A DNA stretch of 29,966 bases. Origin: Conidiobolus incongruus B7586 (Eukaryota; Entomophthoromycota; Entomophthoromycetes; Entomophthorales; Conidiobolaceae). Below are positions 1-11,093 of this stretch, in pieces. The stretch is from NCBI GenBank assembly GCA_000697335.1, contig JNEM01009535.1:1-29966 (forward strand). Reading direction: 5' to 3'. Under the pieces are notes generated by a model, which worked only from the letters and a program-made list of their open reading frames with translations, made no database searches and was not told where the DNA came from. Each line of letters opens with the position of its first letter. Within the stretch, counting starts at the first letter, position 1. The position numbers and the translations under genes were made by a program.

Positions 1-2640
1 TTTTTTTAAAAATAAATTTTAATAATAGTTTTTTTGTAATTTAAAATTAAGTCCTTGATATTAATTTAAAACTAAGAAAAATATAAATTCCAATTTCTTT
101 TATTTATTAAAATAGATAAATATATCCTTATTATATCATTATTTTTTTGATTTCCAATAAAATTATATAGTTATATTTTATAAAATCAATTAAATATTAG
201 AATAATAATTAAGTTTTAAATAACAAGGTATTTTGTGAAAAAAATATCATTTATTTAATAAACCATAGATAGTTTATAAGTTATTAATATTTGATTTGAC
301 TTCATATCTTTTAATTCTTTTTTTGGTATTATATGAAATTATATTAATTTTATATTTAATGAAATAAATATTATATTCCAAATATTATTTATTAATAACT
401 TTAGTGTTATTATCCTGTATATTTAATATTTTTCAATAATTACAATTGAATTATCCACTAACTACTGTTTGACAATATTGTAATTTTTTGATTAATATAT
501 ATTATCTAAAACTATAAATAGTAATATTATATATATTTGTATTGGTGTATTCTCTAGTGAAATTAGATCAATAATAATTTGAAATATATTATAATGATTT
601 ATTTTATTATCTAATTGATCTAATAATATTTTATAATTCCTATTAAAATATAAAATTTTAAATAAATGCTTATATAATATTAAAATGCTTTAAATTTTAA
701 CAAAATTAACCTGTATAGTACACTTTTTATAAGGCTTCACTTTAACTTATATTAAAAATATCATAAATAATTAATTAATTGGCATATGCACCAAATTAAT
801 ATTTTTTTGAATTCAAAATTTGGTTAAATTTGAAATAATAAGATGCATGATTGTAGCAAAAACGTCGCCACAAATATTGAATTAACTCTATAATTCCTCA
901 ATTTTGTTATTACTAGGTAGTATTTAGTAAGCAATATGTTAAATAAGGTGATTAAATTGAATTCAGGGTTTTAACAATGGGATCAAAGAAAGTCATTGTG
1001 AAGTTAAATAATAATAGATAATTAGCATGAAAAATGATAAATGTAACAAAGTTTATTAAAATAATATGCATTAAAAGAATGTAATTTGAAAACTGATTTT
1101 AATTGTAACCTCTGTGAAGTAATTTGGTAATTATATACCTTCATTTTATTTACAATCTACATTGTACTATTTTTTATTGCTACCTATTTTATCATCCTTA
1201 AGCTAATAACCATATAGGATTTTAGAGGGTAACATTTATATTACACAATTAGTATGAGTAATGAAACTTTGGTGGACTTGGTATTAATTATATTCCTCTC
1301 ATTATATCCATAAATTATGATGCTGACATGAATTTCGAAAGTTATTTATATCTGAATCATTTTAGCTCAATTGAAGGACTACATCATTGTAACTATCAAT
1401 TAAAACATAATCAAAATTATAAAAATTAAATGGATAAATAAATGATAAAATAAAACAAATGGACCTTTGTTAATCCTAAAACCCTTGAAAAAAATTTTTG
1501 TTAAAATAATCAATTACACCAGATTAAATAATATTAAATTTGTGTCACTCAAAAAATTAGTTTCAAAAAAAATTTTTATTACTATAAAATATGTGAAAAT
1601 TAGGATGATTTACATATTATGAAATATATTTAAAAATTTTGATTTGATAAAAATAAGTTTTATGAACTACTGATTACCCAATATATATACATAAGAACAT
1701 TAAATAAAGCGATTCAAATTATATCTCACCTATAAAATAATATCATAAAAATAAGAATATATATAATATATGAAATTGTTTAAATATATTAATATTTTAT
1801 AAGTTTAGTTAAAATGAAATTATATATAATCTTATATTTATATTTTAATTAAGTAAATCTATTTAATCAAAATAGCTGATAAAATATAATGATGATATCA
1901 TTAACTTTAGTAAAATAGAAAAAGATTATGATCAGCTGTTAGTATGAAAAATAATAAAATTAAGATTGTTTAATAAATTGAATTATATATTTTTAATAGA
2001 AAGAAAGTTCTGAAGTATACTTAATTATATTAATATTAATACAAATAAATTAGTTTGATAAAATATGTAGTAGTTAATTATTTCAATAACGTGACTTAAG
2101 TGAAATTGATTTAGAGTATGCAATTTAATTACATTTGTATAGAGTGAAAGGCAGCGTTCAGGAGATAAAAGTAGAGAGAGTGTTCAATTTTCAGATGGAG
2201 TACTAATTTGTTTAATAAAAATCGATTACAATTCAAGTTGGAAGATTAAATATTTAACAATGTCCAATAGTTATAAGTATCGAGTTGCAATGATCTACTT
2301 CAATCATTTAGAATCAGACTTATTCGTTTTGTGTTAAGAGTATGGCCTGGTCTTTCAAGGGTTGATAAAGAATTTGGTCATATAATTAACTGATTGAAAT
2401 TGTCCCTCCACTATATTAAAAAATAAAAGATAATGAAACACGAGTATTCAAATAGGTTAATAAAATTATAAAGATATTCAGATTCCAAGAATTTAAATTT
2501 AATAATCAACACATTTTGAATCAAGTGAAATTTTTAGGAAATTTATTTTACAATAACGTTTGATTCTAATAAATTAGAATATTATGATTGAATAGGAAAT
2601 TTTTGACCAACTGATATAAACTCAATTAGGTCAAGGGAAA
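1..2640. other. AT-rich gene-poor region
   Basis: Extremely AT-rich sequence with many short A/T runs. I see no recognisable gene, RNA gene or transposon. The only open stretch of note is 2143-2337 on the + strand: 64 codons without an ATG, directly after a TAG that could serve as a splice acceptor. It is described as a finding. Confidence 0.6.
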
Positions 2641-2663
2641 TTTTACTCCAAATAATCGATTTT

Positions 2664-2691
2664 AACCGTTATTATTCATTTTTTAACGGTT
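2664..2691. promoter_or_regulatory. Inverted pair of Myb-type sites (YAACGG)
   Basis: AACCGTTA (2664-2671) and TAACGGTT (2684-2691) form an exact 8-bp inverted repeat with a 12-nt spacer. The half-site TAACGG matches the classical Myb recognition core YAAC(G/T)G. The pair ends 9 nt before a TATA-like box and about 350 nt before the ORF at 3044, so it sits where an upstream activating element would. Function is inferred from position and consensus only; a cruciform-prone repeat with no regulatory role is possible. Confidence 0.4.
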
Positions 2692-2700
2692 GATTTCCGG

Positions 2701-2710
2701 TATATAAATA
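2701..2710 (+). promoter_or_regulatory. TATA box candidate for the 3044 gene
   Basis: TATATAAATA is a good TATA match placed in a short GC-richer segment. It is followed by a pyrimidine-rich leader of about 330 nt that contains several CT-rich tracts, typical of fungal 5' regions. TATA-like strings are common in such AT-rich DNA. The support is its combination with the Myb-type sites just upstream and the rise in base complexity downstream. Confidence 0.35.
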
Positions 2711-3043
2711 CACAGCTCTCTGAGTAATTAACACCAAATCGATTGCCATTCTGAAATATTGTCCCTAGACTTTAGATTAATTTGCGCTGTTTCAGAGAGA
2801 TTCTCATTATTGATTTTGACCCTTCTCAAACCAATCCAGTATTTGTCCCCATTTAATTTTACCCATTTTCAAGCTTGTTATTTCTCAAATTAGATCCAAT
2901 TAAATTCACCCATAAATTCAGAATTATAATAGATTTATAAATTAACTTTCTCTTTCTTGATTTGTTACCATCTTCAGATCACTATAATTTTGTTATATAT
3001 TATCCAGTCTTTAATATTTAAATAGTCTTTAATTAATAGTAAT

Positions 3044-3763
3044 ATGTTGGCTTCAGCAGATATCATCACACCACCTCACAAACCCTCCAGAGGTCATAGA
3101 CGCACTCCAAGCTCTAACTCTATGGATATCTTTGCACAAATGATGGAGACGCCACTAAAAGAGACACCTACTATTGATACAAAACAGCCTTCTCATACTC
3201 CTCTTACTACTCCTTCTCCCTCTTCTTCTTCCTCTTCATTGACTGAATCTGATTTTGAAATTACAACACCTGACTGCGAAAATATTTCTCCTCAGCACTT
3301 TCATGAATTCCACAGACTCCAAATAGACTACCAGTTTTTAGTTCATCAAAATAGGCAGCTAGATCAAGAAGTCAAGTATGCTAAAATGACCATTGCGGCA
3401 CTTAAGACAATTATCCAACAAAAAGACGACGATATTAACTCCCTTAAACAATCAAGACTTTCTATCTCAGCAAAAGTTGGCGCCACATGTCCAGTTATCA
3501 CAGCATCAATTGCTAATCAAATACCGTCGCCTGAGGATGAAGAGGGAGATCCCTTCTACTCTCCCAGTGTGACCAACCATATTTATGAACGCAAATCCAT
3601 CACATCCAAACCCACAAAATTCACAATGAATGATGAAGATTTATCACCAAGTTCAGATCACTCAGCAACCACGGTGCTTACAGTTCCAATGAGCAAGAAG
3701 AGTTTCAAAGACAGTCTCAAGTCCAGGATTTCAGGTCGCAAATCCTTCTGGGGCAGAAATTAA
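3044..3763 (+). CDS. Ser/Thr/Pro-rich coiled-coil protein of unknown function
   Basis: A 239-residue single-exon ORF with base composition clearly richer than its surroundings. The N-terminal part (about 1-80) is low-complexity and rich in Ser, Thr and Pro. It has motifs such as RGHRRTPSSNS that resemble basophilic kinase targets, and a run of serines near residue 65. Residues about 85-140 (HRLQIDYQFLVHQNRQLDQE onward to SLKQSRLSIS) form a likely coiled coil with a heptad-like pattern. The rest is acidic, then basic, ending in KSRISGRKSFWGRN. There is no signal peptide, membrane segment or catalytic motif. I do not recognise the family; a cytoskeletal, polarity or signalling scaffold would fit but is a guess. 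The C-terminus may vary by splicing: a GT at 3735 and an AG at 3847-3848 would replace the last nine residues with an in-frame tail ending at 3922. Confidence 0.8.
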   Translation: MLASADIITPPHKPSRGHRRTPSSNSMDIFAQMMETPLKETPTIDTKQPSHTPLTTPSPSSSSSSLTESDFEITTPDCENISPQHFHEFHRLQIDYQFLVHQNRQLDQEVKYAKMTIAALKTIIQQKDDDINSLKQSRLSISAKVGATCPVITASIANQIPSPEDEEGDPFYSPSVTNHIYERKSITSKPTKFTMNDEDLSPSSDHSATTVLTVPMSKKSFKDSLKSRISGRKSFWGRN

Positions 3764-3778
3764 CTCATATATATTTAG

Positions 3779-3922
3779 TTTTTAATTCTCTATTTTCAAA
3801 CAATTAATTTTAATAATATTCATATTTCGCTACCACTGGACTTGGTAGGTGAGGGAATTCCATACAAAGATCAAACTGAGCCAAATGAAGATCATCTTTC
3901 AAACTATCGCACTATCGAGTAA
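3779..3922 (+). other. In-frame open stretch after the 3044 gene (alternative 3' exon?)
   Basis: Forty-seven codons stay open here in the same frame as the upstream ORF and end in TAA at 3920-3922. The last third reads like protein (GEGIPYKDQTEPNEDH) and is less AT-rich than true intergenic DNA. A donor at 3735 and an acceptor at 3848 (114-nt intron) join in phase to give residue 230 followed by this tail. It may equally be 3' UTR sequence that happens to be open. Confidence 0.3.
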
Positions 3923-6240
3923 TTGACAATACCTTCCCCATTAGAATGATCCCCGTCTCCTTCCCCTCACATTGATTAAAATAAGTAAATTTAAATATCG
4001 ACTAATATCTAAATCGTGTATTTATTATCATAACATGCATTTTTTATCCATTTCTCTATGTGTTATTCCTTATTCGCATTTTTTATGCACTTCAAAACAC
4101 TATTTGATACATAGTTTCTTTTAATCTCTATGTTTCAGTTTAATTTATTACGTGAATAGATAAACATTCTTCCCCAGACTTGTAATTCTAATTCAGGCAA
4201 AATTCACCAGGGATGAGGGATTTATTTGTTTTTTAAATCTCCTGAACTGCAAAGATTATCAAATTCATTCCATTTCATGTCAAGTCTATGATATAATTTC
4301 TTTACTTCTTACGATTTTAGCATAATGTTATTACCTCATTCTTACTGATTAAAACTAAAATGATTTAAATAATACCGATATTAAAATTATTCAACCGCAA
4401 TATGTATATTGAATTCCATTATTATGGTATCATAATAAATTGTGACACCGAAATATTTTATTCAAATCTTAAAATCTAAAAAAATTATTTATAATGTTAC
4501 TAAAATGATACAAGTATAATAACAATAATAAAATTATTTTATTATTATTATATTTAACAATAAAATATTGTTAAAATAAATTGAATAATTGTAAAATTAC
4601 AGTTGATCCTAATAATACTACAATATATTAAAGTTAATTAATTAATTAAAAAATTTGTTAAAATTGACATGTTAATAATAAATTTTGATAAAACAAATTA
4701 AATTGAAATAAGAATAAAATTAATTAGATGATCATTCAAAAATAAATAAGATTATGAATAATAATTATTTTTTATTGAAATATTCATTTTTGTTTTTTAA
4801 TCAGTTATATCTAATAAAAAATATGAGAAAAATTTATTAATTTAAATTTAAACCAATTTCTAATATTATTATAATTATTATTATTATTTTTTTAAAAAAA
4901 TTTTATAATAATCAATAATTTATTTTATATTATATTATTGAAAAATTTTATAATATTAAATTAATATTTAATATATTATAATATATTTTGATTTTTAGTC
5001 ATTTCTAGGTCGATGTATTCGGTAATTAATATATTGAAATATTACTGTAAATGAGATTATATGGTAATAATTTAACTAATATATTTTTATATAAAAATTC
5101 CGATTAATATATCATAATTGATCGTATAATTCGTAGTTTATTATTTGATTTACTTTTTTAAATCTAATTGTTTGTTTATCGATCATAGACATGCAATTGG
5201 AAGTATATCTGTCATTCAATCACTTATAATTAATTCCTCTAAATAATTTGAAAATACTTTTTGACCATTTGACATCCTTATAATATTGAAAATTTAAGGA
5301 TTTTAATATAAATTATTTACTACTTTAAGTACTTTTAAATCTTTTGGGCAGAAATTTATAATATCTTTTGTTTAACCTTATATTCATTATATATATTGAT
5401 ATAATTTTAAGATAGATATTATCAATATTATATAATAAATTCATATATTATAATAGATTCAATATATAATCCAAACTCAATCTTAAGCAAATTATATTAC
5501 AGAATTGATTTTTTTAATTTCAAATAAATTTCAAAAAAAACCATCAATCAACAACCAGATAAATTTCAACATATAAATACTAGGTAAATAGTATTTGTAA
5601 TTCAAATTAAGGTATTAATAGGATATATTACTGAAAGAATATGTGGCACTATAAATAATAGTAAAAGCTAACTCAAAAAATAAATATCACACTAGCTTGA
5701 TTCATGAGCTGAATAGCCTAATAGTATATTATTTGTGAAAAATGATTACATAAAATATACTTAAATTTTTTCAGCCCTAATACATATTTAGTAATGCTTC
5801 AATATATGATTAACAAAATCATATTTTTTAAAAGTGAAATTTAGTAAATCTTTCAATAAATTGAATATAATTTATTGTCTAATACATAAACTCATGTTAA
5901 TATAAAAGTTAATTTATTTTTATAATTAATATTAAAATTAAGTTGAATCATTTTCAATTAAATAATATTCATTATTCCTATAATTTGTGAAAATTATAGT
6001 GATTAAAAAATATAACCAAGCATAGTCTATATGTAATAACCTATTTAATATTTATTATCAGCTAAAATTCTAACATTACTAAGTAATCATCAATAAAAAT
6101 TAAAAATATTCATGATGTTCCCTATATTAAAATATAAGCATATCTTAATCATTATTGTCATTATTTAAAATATTTGATTATATATTGCATATTATGGATG
6201 AAATATCGATTAAAAAAGTTATTTTAAATTATATAATTCG
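3923..6240. other. AT-rich intergenic region
   Basis: About 2.3 kb of low-complexity A/T sequence, with homopolymer runs and short AATT/TAAT repeats. I see no gene, tRNA or terminal-repeat element. The part just after 3923 is slightly richer in C and probably belongs to the 3' UTR of the upstream gene. Confidence 0.55.
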
Positions 6241-6244
6241 ATGT

Positions 6245-6665
6245 AACTCAATAATCTTGCCATGACACGAAACAATAAACATTTTCCATTCCCTCAACAT
6301 CATACCCTAATCCAGAAGCTATATGACCAGTATGATACCAAATATGCTCATTTTAATAGGATTTCACTCCTGCTTTGGTTCTTTTTTGTCTAATAATTCT
6401 TCTTTCTCCCTCCTGTTTTCTTTGTTCCCGTAACCTACAATAGGCCTTGAATCATTTGACTTAAATAAATAATCTATTCTACTTTTCATGAATCTTCTGA
6501 TCCATATCCTACTCAACCTTATGATGGCATAGTAGCTACTACTATTCTGCGAGGTCTTGTCGATCATATTTATCTCTACTTCAGATTGTTTCTTCAAACC
6601 GCCACAGCTAGTATTTCTGGAAAAATGGCTGCTTTAGCTCTTCCAGAGCTTATGGTGGAAACAAA
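6245..6665 (-). pseudogene. Decayed coding island of unrecognised origin
   Basis: This 0.4-kb block is visibly richer in G+C than the several kb on either side. On the minus strand it contains protein-like open stretches in more than one frame. One is a 77-codon ORF (6364-6597), ending in a Lys/Glu-rich part. Another is a 34-codon stretch (6248-6352) with the motif HTGHIASGLGYDVEG. The + strand also has an open stretch, about 6460-6668, so strand assignment is not certain. No single frame covers the block and no splice set restores one, so it is probably a broken gene or mobile-element fragment. I cannot name the family. Confidence 0.35.
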
Positions 6666-6669
6666 TTGA

Positions 6670-7835
6670 TTAAGTTTAAACTAATTCAAGATTTGTATTG
6701 ATCAATCAAATATTATTAATCATTAATTATCAATAATAAATAAAATATATAAAATACTTCAACCAAGTTAAAAAAGTTATGAGGTAAATAATATGGTTTA
6801 TTTTTAACATTATTTAAATCCATCAAAGAATATATAAAACCAAATTTCTAACAAATAATTAATTTATGATTTGGTATAAGATTTACTCCATTTTATTCTA
6901 ATTTAATTTTTTTAATTAAGCAATTACTATAATTTATAAAAAATTTCATAATTTAAATCTATTAAATTATCTAAAAATAATTAAAACAAAATAATATTTT
7001 TTAAAGTGAGGTGTATATTCTATCAATTTATTATTTATTTACTATAAATCTCATTCTATTAATTAAATAAATTTAACTTATTTATATTGTATTTTGTGTA
7101 ATAAATTCAATACTAAATTTTATAATATTTTATTAAATTTAGAATTAATATAATTTACTTAAGTAATTTTTGATAATATGATATAAGTAATTATTAATAA
7201 TTAATTAATTAAATATATATAATTATTTTTAAAAAAACTGCCAAATGTTAAATAACATGGTATTTTATTTTAAATATATTAATTATATTTGGATGGATAA
7301 TATTAAATAATATAATTTACAAAGGAAGTTATTAAGTTAAATTTATTTAGTTTATTTCAGTTATAAGATGGTCATTTTATATCAATTTCTTAAATTCATA
7401 GTAGTTTAAAATAATAATTAAATAATTAATAAATACTTTAAAAATAAAAATATATTAGCCAATTTATATATTATATAGTAATAAATTAATAAATTAATAA
7501 ATAAATTTGTATATTAAATATAATATTTTCAATACAAAGCTAATTAAACTTCTAACCTTTAAATTACATTATATCTAAAATAAATATAATAATATATTAA
7601 TTATAAAATTAGGCTAAATATTTATAAAAATATTAATATTCAAAATGGGTGATAAATATATTGATTATTAATTTGATATAGGATCAAGAGTATAATATAT
7701 TATAATTAAATTATAATAAGTATAGAGCTTTAGTGAGTTTAATATATTTTAGTTTTAGAATCTAATCTTTATATAATAGTCAAATATTTTGATAAATTAT
7801 TATATCATTAAATGATATTAATTATAGTAACCTGT
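6670..7835. other. AT-rich intergenic region
   Basis: Very AT-rich with long TAAT/AATA runs. No gene, RNA gene or repeat boundary can be supported here. Confidence 0.55.
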
Positions 7836-7837
7836 TC

Positions 7838-8580
7838 TTTCAGATAAACAAGTACCAGGAACCAGTCCTGAAAACCATCACAAGGATATACCATTATCTA
7901 GCTACACCCTTACAAACTCCTAAATACCTCAAAATACATAATTGGCTTCTATCCTAGAAACTTGATTTTAGGTTTACCAACCAAAATTACACCATTGTTA
8001 CCAATTATCCTCTTTTCTATATCCATCACTTCCAAGCATAACACCTCTATCTTAGAGAATTACCAAAGCTATCCTTTAACCCATCAAAATTGATTTTCTT
8101 AACATATTTCTTACAATAATAAAACCCAATCTTGTTAAACCTCTTCTTAATTTTATTCATTGTAATATAAAATTATATCATGGTCCTCATTTGTCCTAAT
8201 ATGCCTAATTTACAATTAATTGCGTATGATGAGCCCAACCATCTAATCATTGCGACTCAACTGGTCCTCCCGGCCCCTAGAGCTGTGGACCACATAATCA
8301 CCTATATCTCTGACCATTAAGATTAAATTGTAGAGCTGACATTGATACCCTTTTCCAATCTTCTTGCATTAATATTTTTTAAATGATTTATAATTTCAAT
8401 TCATTTAAAATAATATCAATTTTAATTATATATTCAAAACAATTACTATCATACCAATTGGATGATAAAAGTACTCCATCACATTATAGTTTTGTAAGTA
8501 ATATGGTTCTTACCCAACCTGATATAGTCATTCAAAAACTTAGTTATTACTTCAAACATAGCAAGATAATAGAGTAGATG
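7838..8580. pseudogene. Second gene-like GC-richer island, probably a relic
   Basis: Base complexity rises sharply here against 1 kb of A/T sequence on each side. Several 35-45 codon open stretches occur on both strands. On the minus strand, 8047-8160 begins MNKIKKRFNKIGFYYCKKYV. On the + strand, 8180-8311 contains PNHLIIATQLVLPAPRAVDH. A further + ORF of 64 codons lies at 8383-8577. None is long, no frame runs through, and no family is recognisable. I read the block as decayed coding sequence of unknown source. A short inverted repeat (TGGTCC at 8262, GGACCA at 8287) lies in its most GC-rich part, so a structured RNA is an alternative. Confidence 0.3.
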
Positions 8581-9228
8581 TTATTACATAATGTGATGAG
8601 AATATAATTCGAGTCATATCTATATTTTTTACAAATCAGATTTTAAATAAGAATTGTGATCCAAATACCTTATCAAGTGAATATTATATGTGTAAAATGA
8701 CTTTGACTGTGAAATTATGCTCAAAACAATAGTATTTTATTATAAAGGTTGGCAAAAAGCTAATCGTATAGTTTGACTTGTAATTAACTTCATTTTACAG
8801 CTGGAATAATGATGTTATAAGGTAGAAAAGTTAAATCCAAGGAAAATCTAGCTGAAATATTTCATATTTATCCCCTCCAGTATAATAATAATATAATATA
8901 ATATATTTATTTAATTTTTATTATAAAATTATAATTTTAATTTTATAATTTTTTTTTAACTGAAAACCTTTGCATCATAAAAATTAACATTTTCTTAAAT
9001 AAGATAAATTACACCACAAAAGTGTATCAAACTAAATTTTAAAAAATTAAAAGAATAAAATTTGATATTGAATGAATAATATATTAAACTAGACGAAATC
9101 CACAAGATATCATCTGACAAGTAATTTCTTACATTTACTTTTTTACTTATAGTTTTTTAAAAAAACAAAAATAATTTATTTATATAATATTTTGAAGTTT
9201 TGTATTAAATCTTTTTTTAAATTTATAA
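8581..9228. other. AT-rich region upstream of the NIPA-like gene
   Basis: No gene is seen. The stretch becomes extremely A/T-rich from about 8880 onward and must hold the promoter of the transporter gene, but no clear TATA or activator motif stands out from the background. Confidence 0.5.
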
Positions 9229-10873
9229 ATGGTAATATTTGAACTAGATTATATATAATTTGGATATTTTTATTTCTGATAAATATTAATTTAAAGTTAA
9301 TATGATAATTTAATTATTTGAGATATAATCAATCAATTTTATTATATTCATTTACTCTTATTTTAGTATTTTGACATTACTCTACCTGTAGTGGAAGAGA
9401 CTTCAAAACCCATTTATTACGGTCTACTCATTTGCATTTTGGGCAATGTAATTTATTCAATCCTTAAAATATCTTATGTTCTGACAACTTTCACAGACAT
9501 TAATTAGTTTCGCTTTAAATTTACAAAAGTTCGTTCATAATAAGTTAAATTCACAGCAATATGAAGCTGTAGATAATCATAATGGAAATCATAAATTAAA
9601 TTATTTAAAATCTAAGCTATGGTGGTTTGCTCAATTTTTAATGATATTTGGAGAAGGTGGCAATTTTTTGGGTATTTTCATTTTTATTCAAGGCTCAATT
9701 GAGGTTATTAATAGACTTATTATTTAGCTTATGGTTTTGCTCCTGCTTCACTGATCGCTCCCCTTGGCACAGTATCATTGATATCTAATGCAATCATCGC
9801 ACCCGTTTTACTTAGAGAGCAATTCAGGGTGAGAGATGCAGTCGGTATCTTTTTCTCAGTTTTAGGTGCAGTTGTAGTAGTGATGACTAATGGAGGCAGC
9901 GAATCAGATCAAGTAATTACATTTTCTTTTTGCTTTAATTATACTATTCACTAAGTACCATATTTTAGATTCCACCAGAAGAATTTTTTAATTTATTTTT
10001 AAAAACAAAAGTGTTCACTTATATCTTAGCGTGCTGTATTCTCGTATATATATTGAATAAATTATCTAAAAAATATGGCCATAGAATTATCTTTATTGAT
10101 TTGGCCATTGTTGGTATTTTTGGTAATTCCATTATTCATAGCTATATGATCCACTAAAAACTAACACATTGGTTTTTTAGGTAGTTTTACTGTTCTCAGT
10201 ACCAAGGGTGTCAGTGTCCAGTTGAGTCGACTTGGATGGAATTTTTTTAACTACCCCAGTAATTTATTACTTGTGATTGTTCTTGTACTGACTGGAATGG
10301 TTCAAATCAAGTACTTGAACCAATCTTTGCATCATTTCAATTCAACTGTAATTTATATTATAATTTATTTATTACCTATGTCACTAACCAATTCTATTAC
10401 TGTAGCAAGTTGTCCCAACTCAATTCGTTTCATTTACTCTCAACGTGGTCATCGGTTCTGGCATTGTGTATGACGATTTTGCCAAATTCACTTTGGGCCA
10501 ATCTATTTCATTTGCTTTAGGGTGCCTTTCCACTTTCCTTGGTGTATATCTCATATCAAGTCTGAGGATCAGTGATAACATTTCATCATCCGCTTCATCT
10601 TTTATTAATCAAGTCGAAACCAATTCTTTTCCAACATCTTCGAGTTCTTCTATAATTATTAATATCTCATCAATCAGTCAAACTGTCCAACCAGCATCAT
10701 TATCATATTCATTAAATGAAACCACAATGTTGCAGACTGGTCATATTAATCCCATATCTCCATCTCCCAAATCCCACTTATTTCTCAGCCAAGCTTCCTC
10801 TCCCAAAGCTTCTAAATTTTTTGCATCCGATAATCGCTTAAAACATTTTACTAACTATGGAACGACACCTTGA
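9229..10873 (+). CDS. NIPA-family magnesium transporter, seven exons
   Basis: Predicted multi-pass membrane Mg2+ transporter of the NIPA (DUF803) family, part of the drug/metabolite transporter superfamily. Proposed exons: 9229-9231, 9367-9447, 9497-9671, 9728-9912, 9969-10122, 10181-10347 and 10406-10873, giving about 410 residues. Diagnostic segments join across introns: GNTLISFALNLQKFVH, then WWFAQFLMIFGEGGNFLAYG, APLGTVSLISNAIIAP with VLLREQFRVRD, a GAVVVV membrane segment, and STKGVSVQLS. The last exon has GSGIVYDDF and a further membrane segment, then about 110 Ser/Thr-rich cytoplasmic residues. The start is the weak point: the ATG is followed at once by a GT donor, giving a three-base coding exon and a 135-nt first intron; exon 2 itself has no ATG. 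Family assignment is strong, the exact N-terminus is not. Confidence 0.88.
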
Positions 10874-11093
10874 GCTATCTTACAAACTCAAGCTGTAACT
10901 AATTTAAATTAAACAAGGTTTATCTTAATTTTTATCATTATTAATTATTATATTTAGAATAAAAGAATTTAAATGCTATTGATATAAATAAAAATTTAAT
11001 CTTGTAACAAAATGAAATCTTTATGAACTTAGATAAATCAATATGGCTAATTATGGATATAAAACAAAAACTTTAATTATCAAAATCCGTGAA

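Noticed and set aside
8383-8577. 64-codon + strand ORF as a gene
   Set aside because: First half is A/T noise; only the second half looks coding-like, so I treat it as part of the decayed island rather than a gene.
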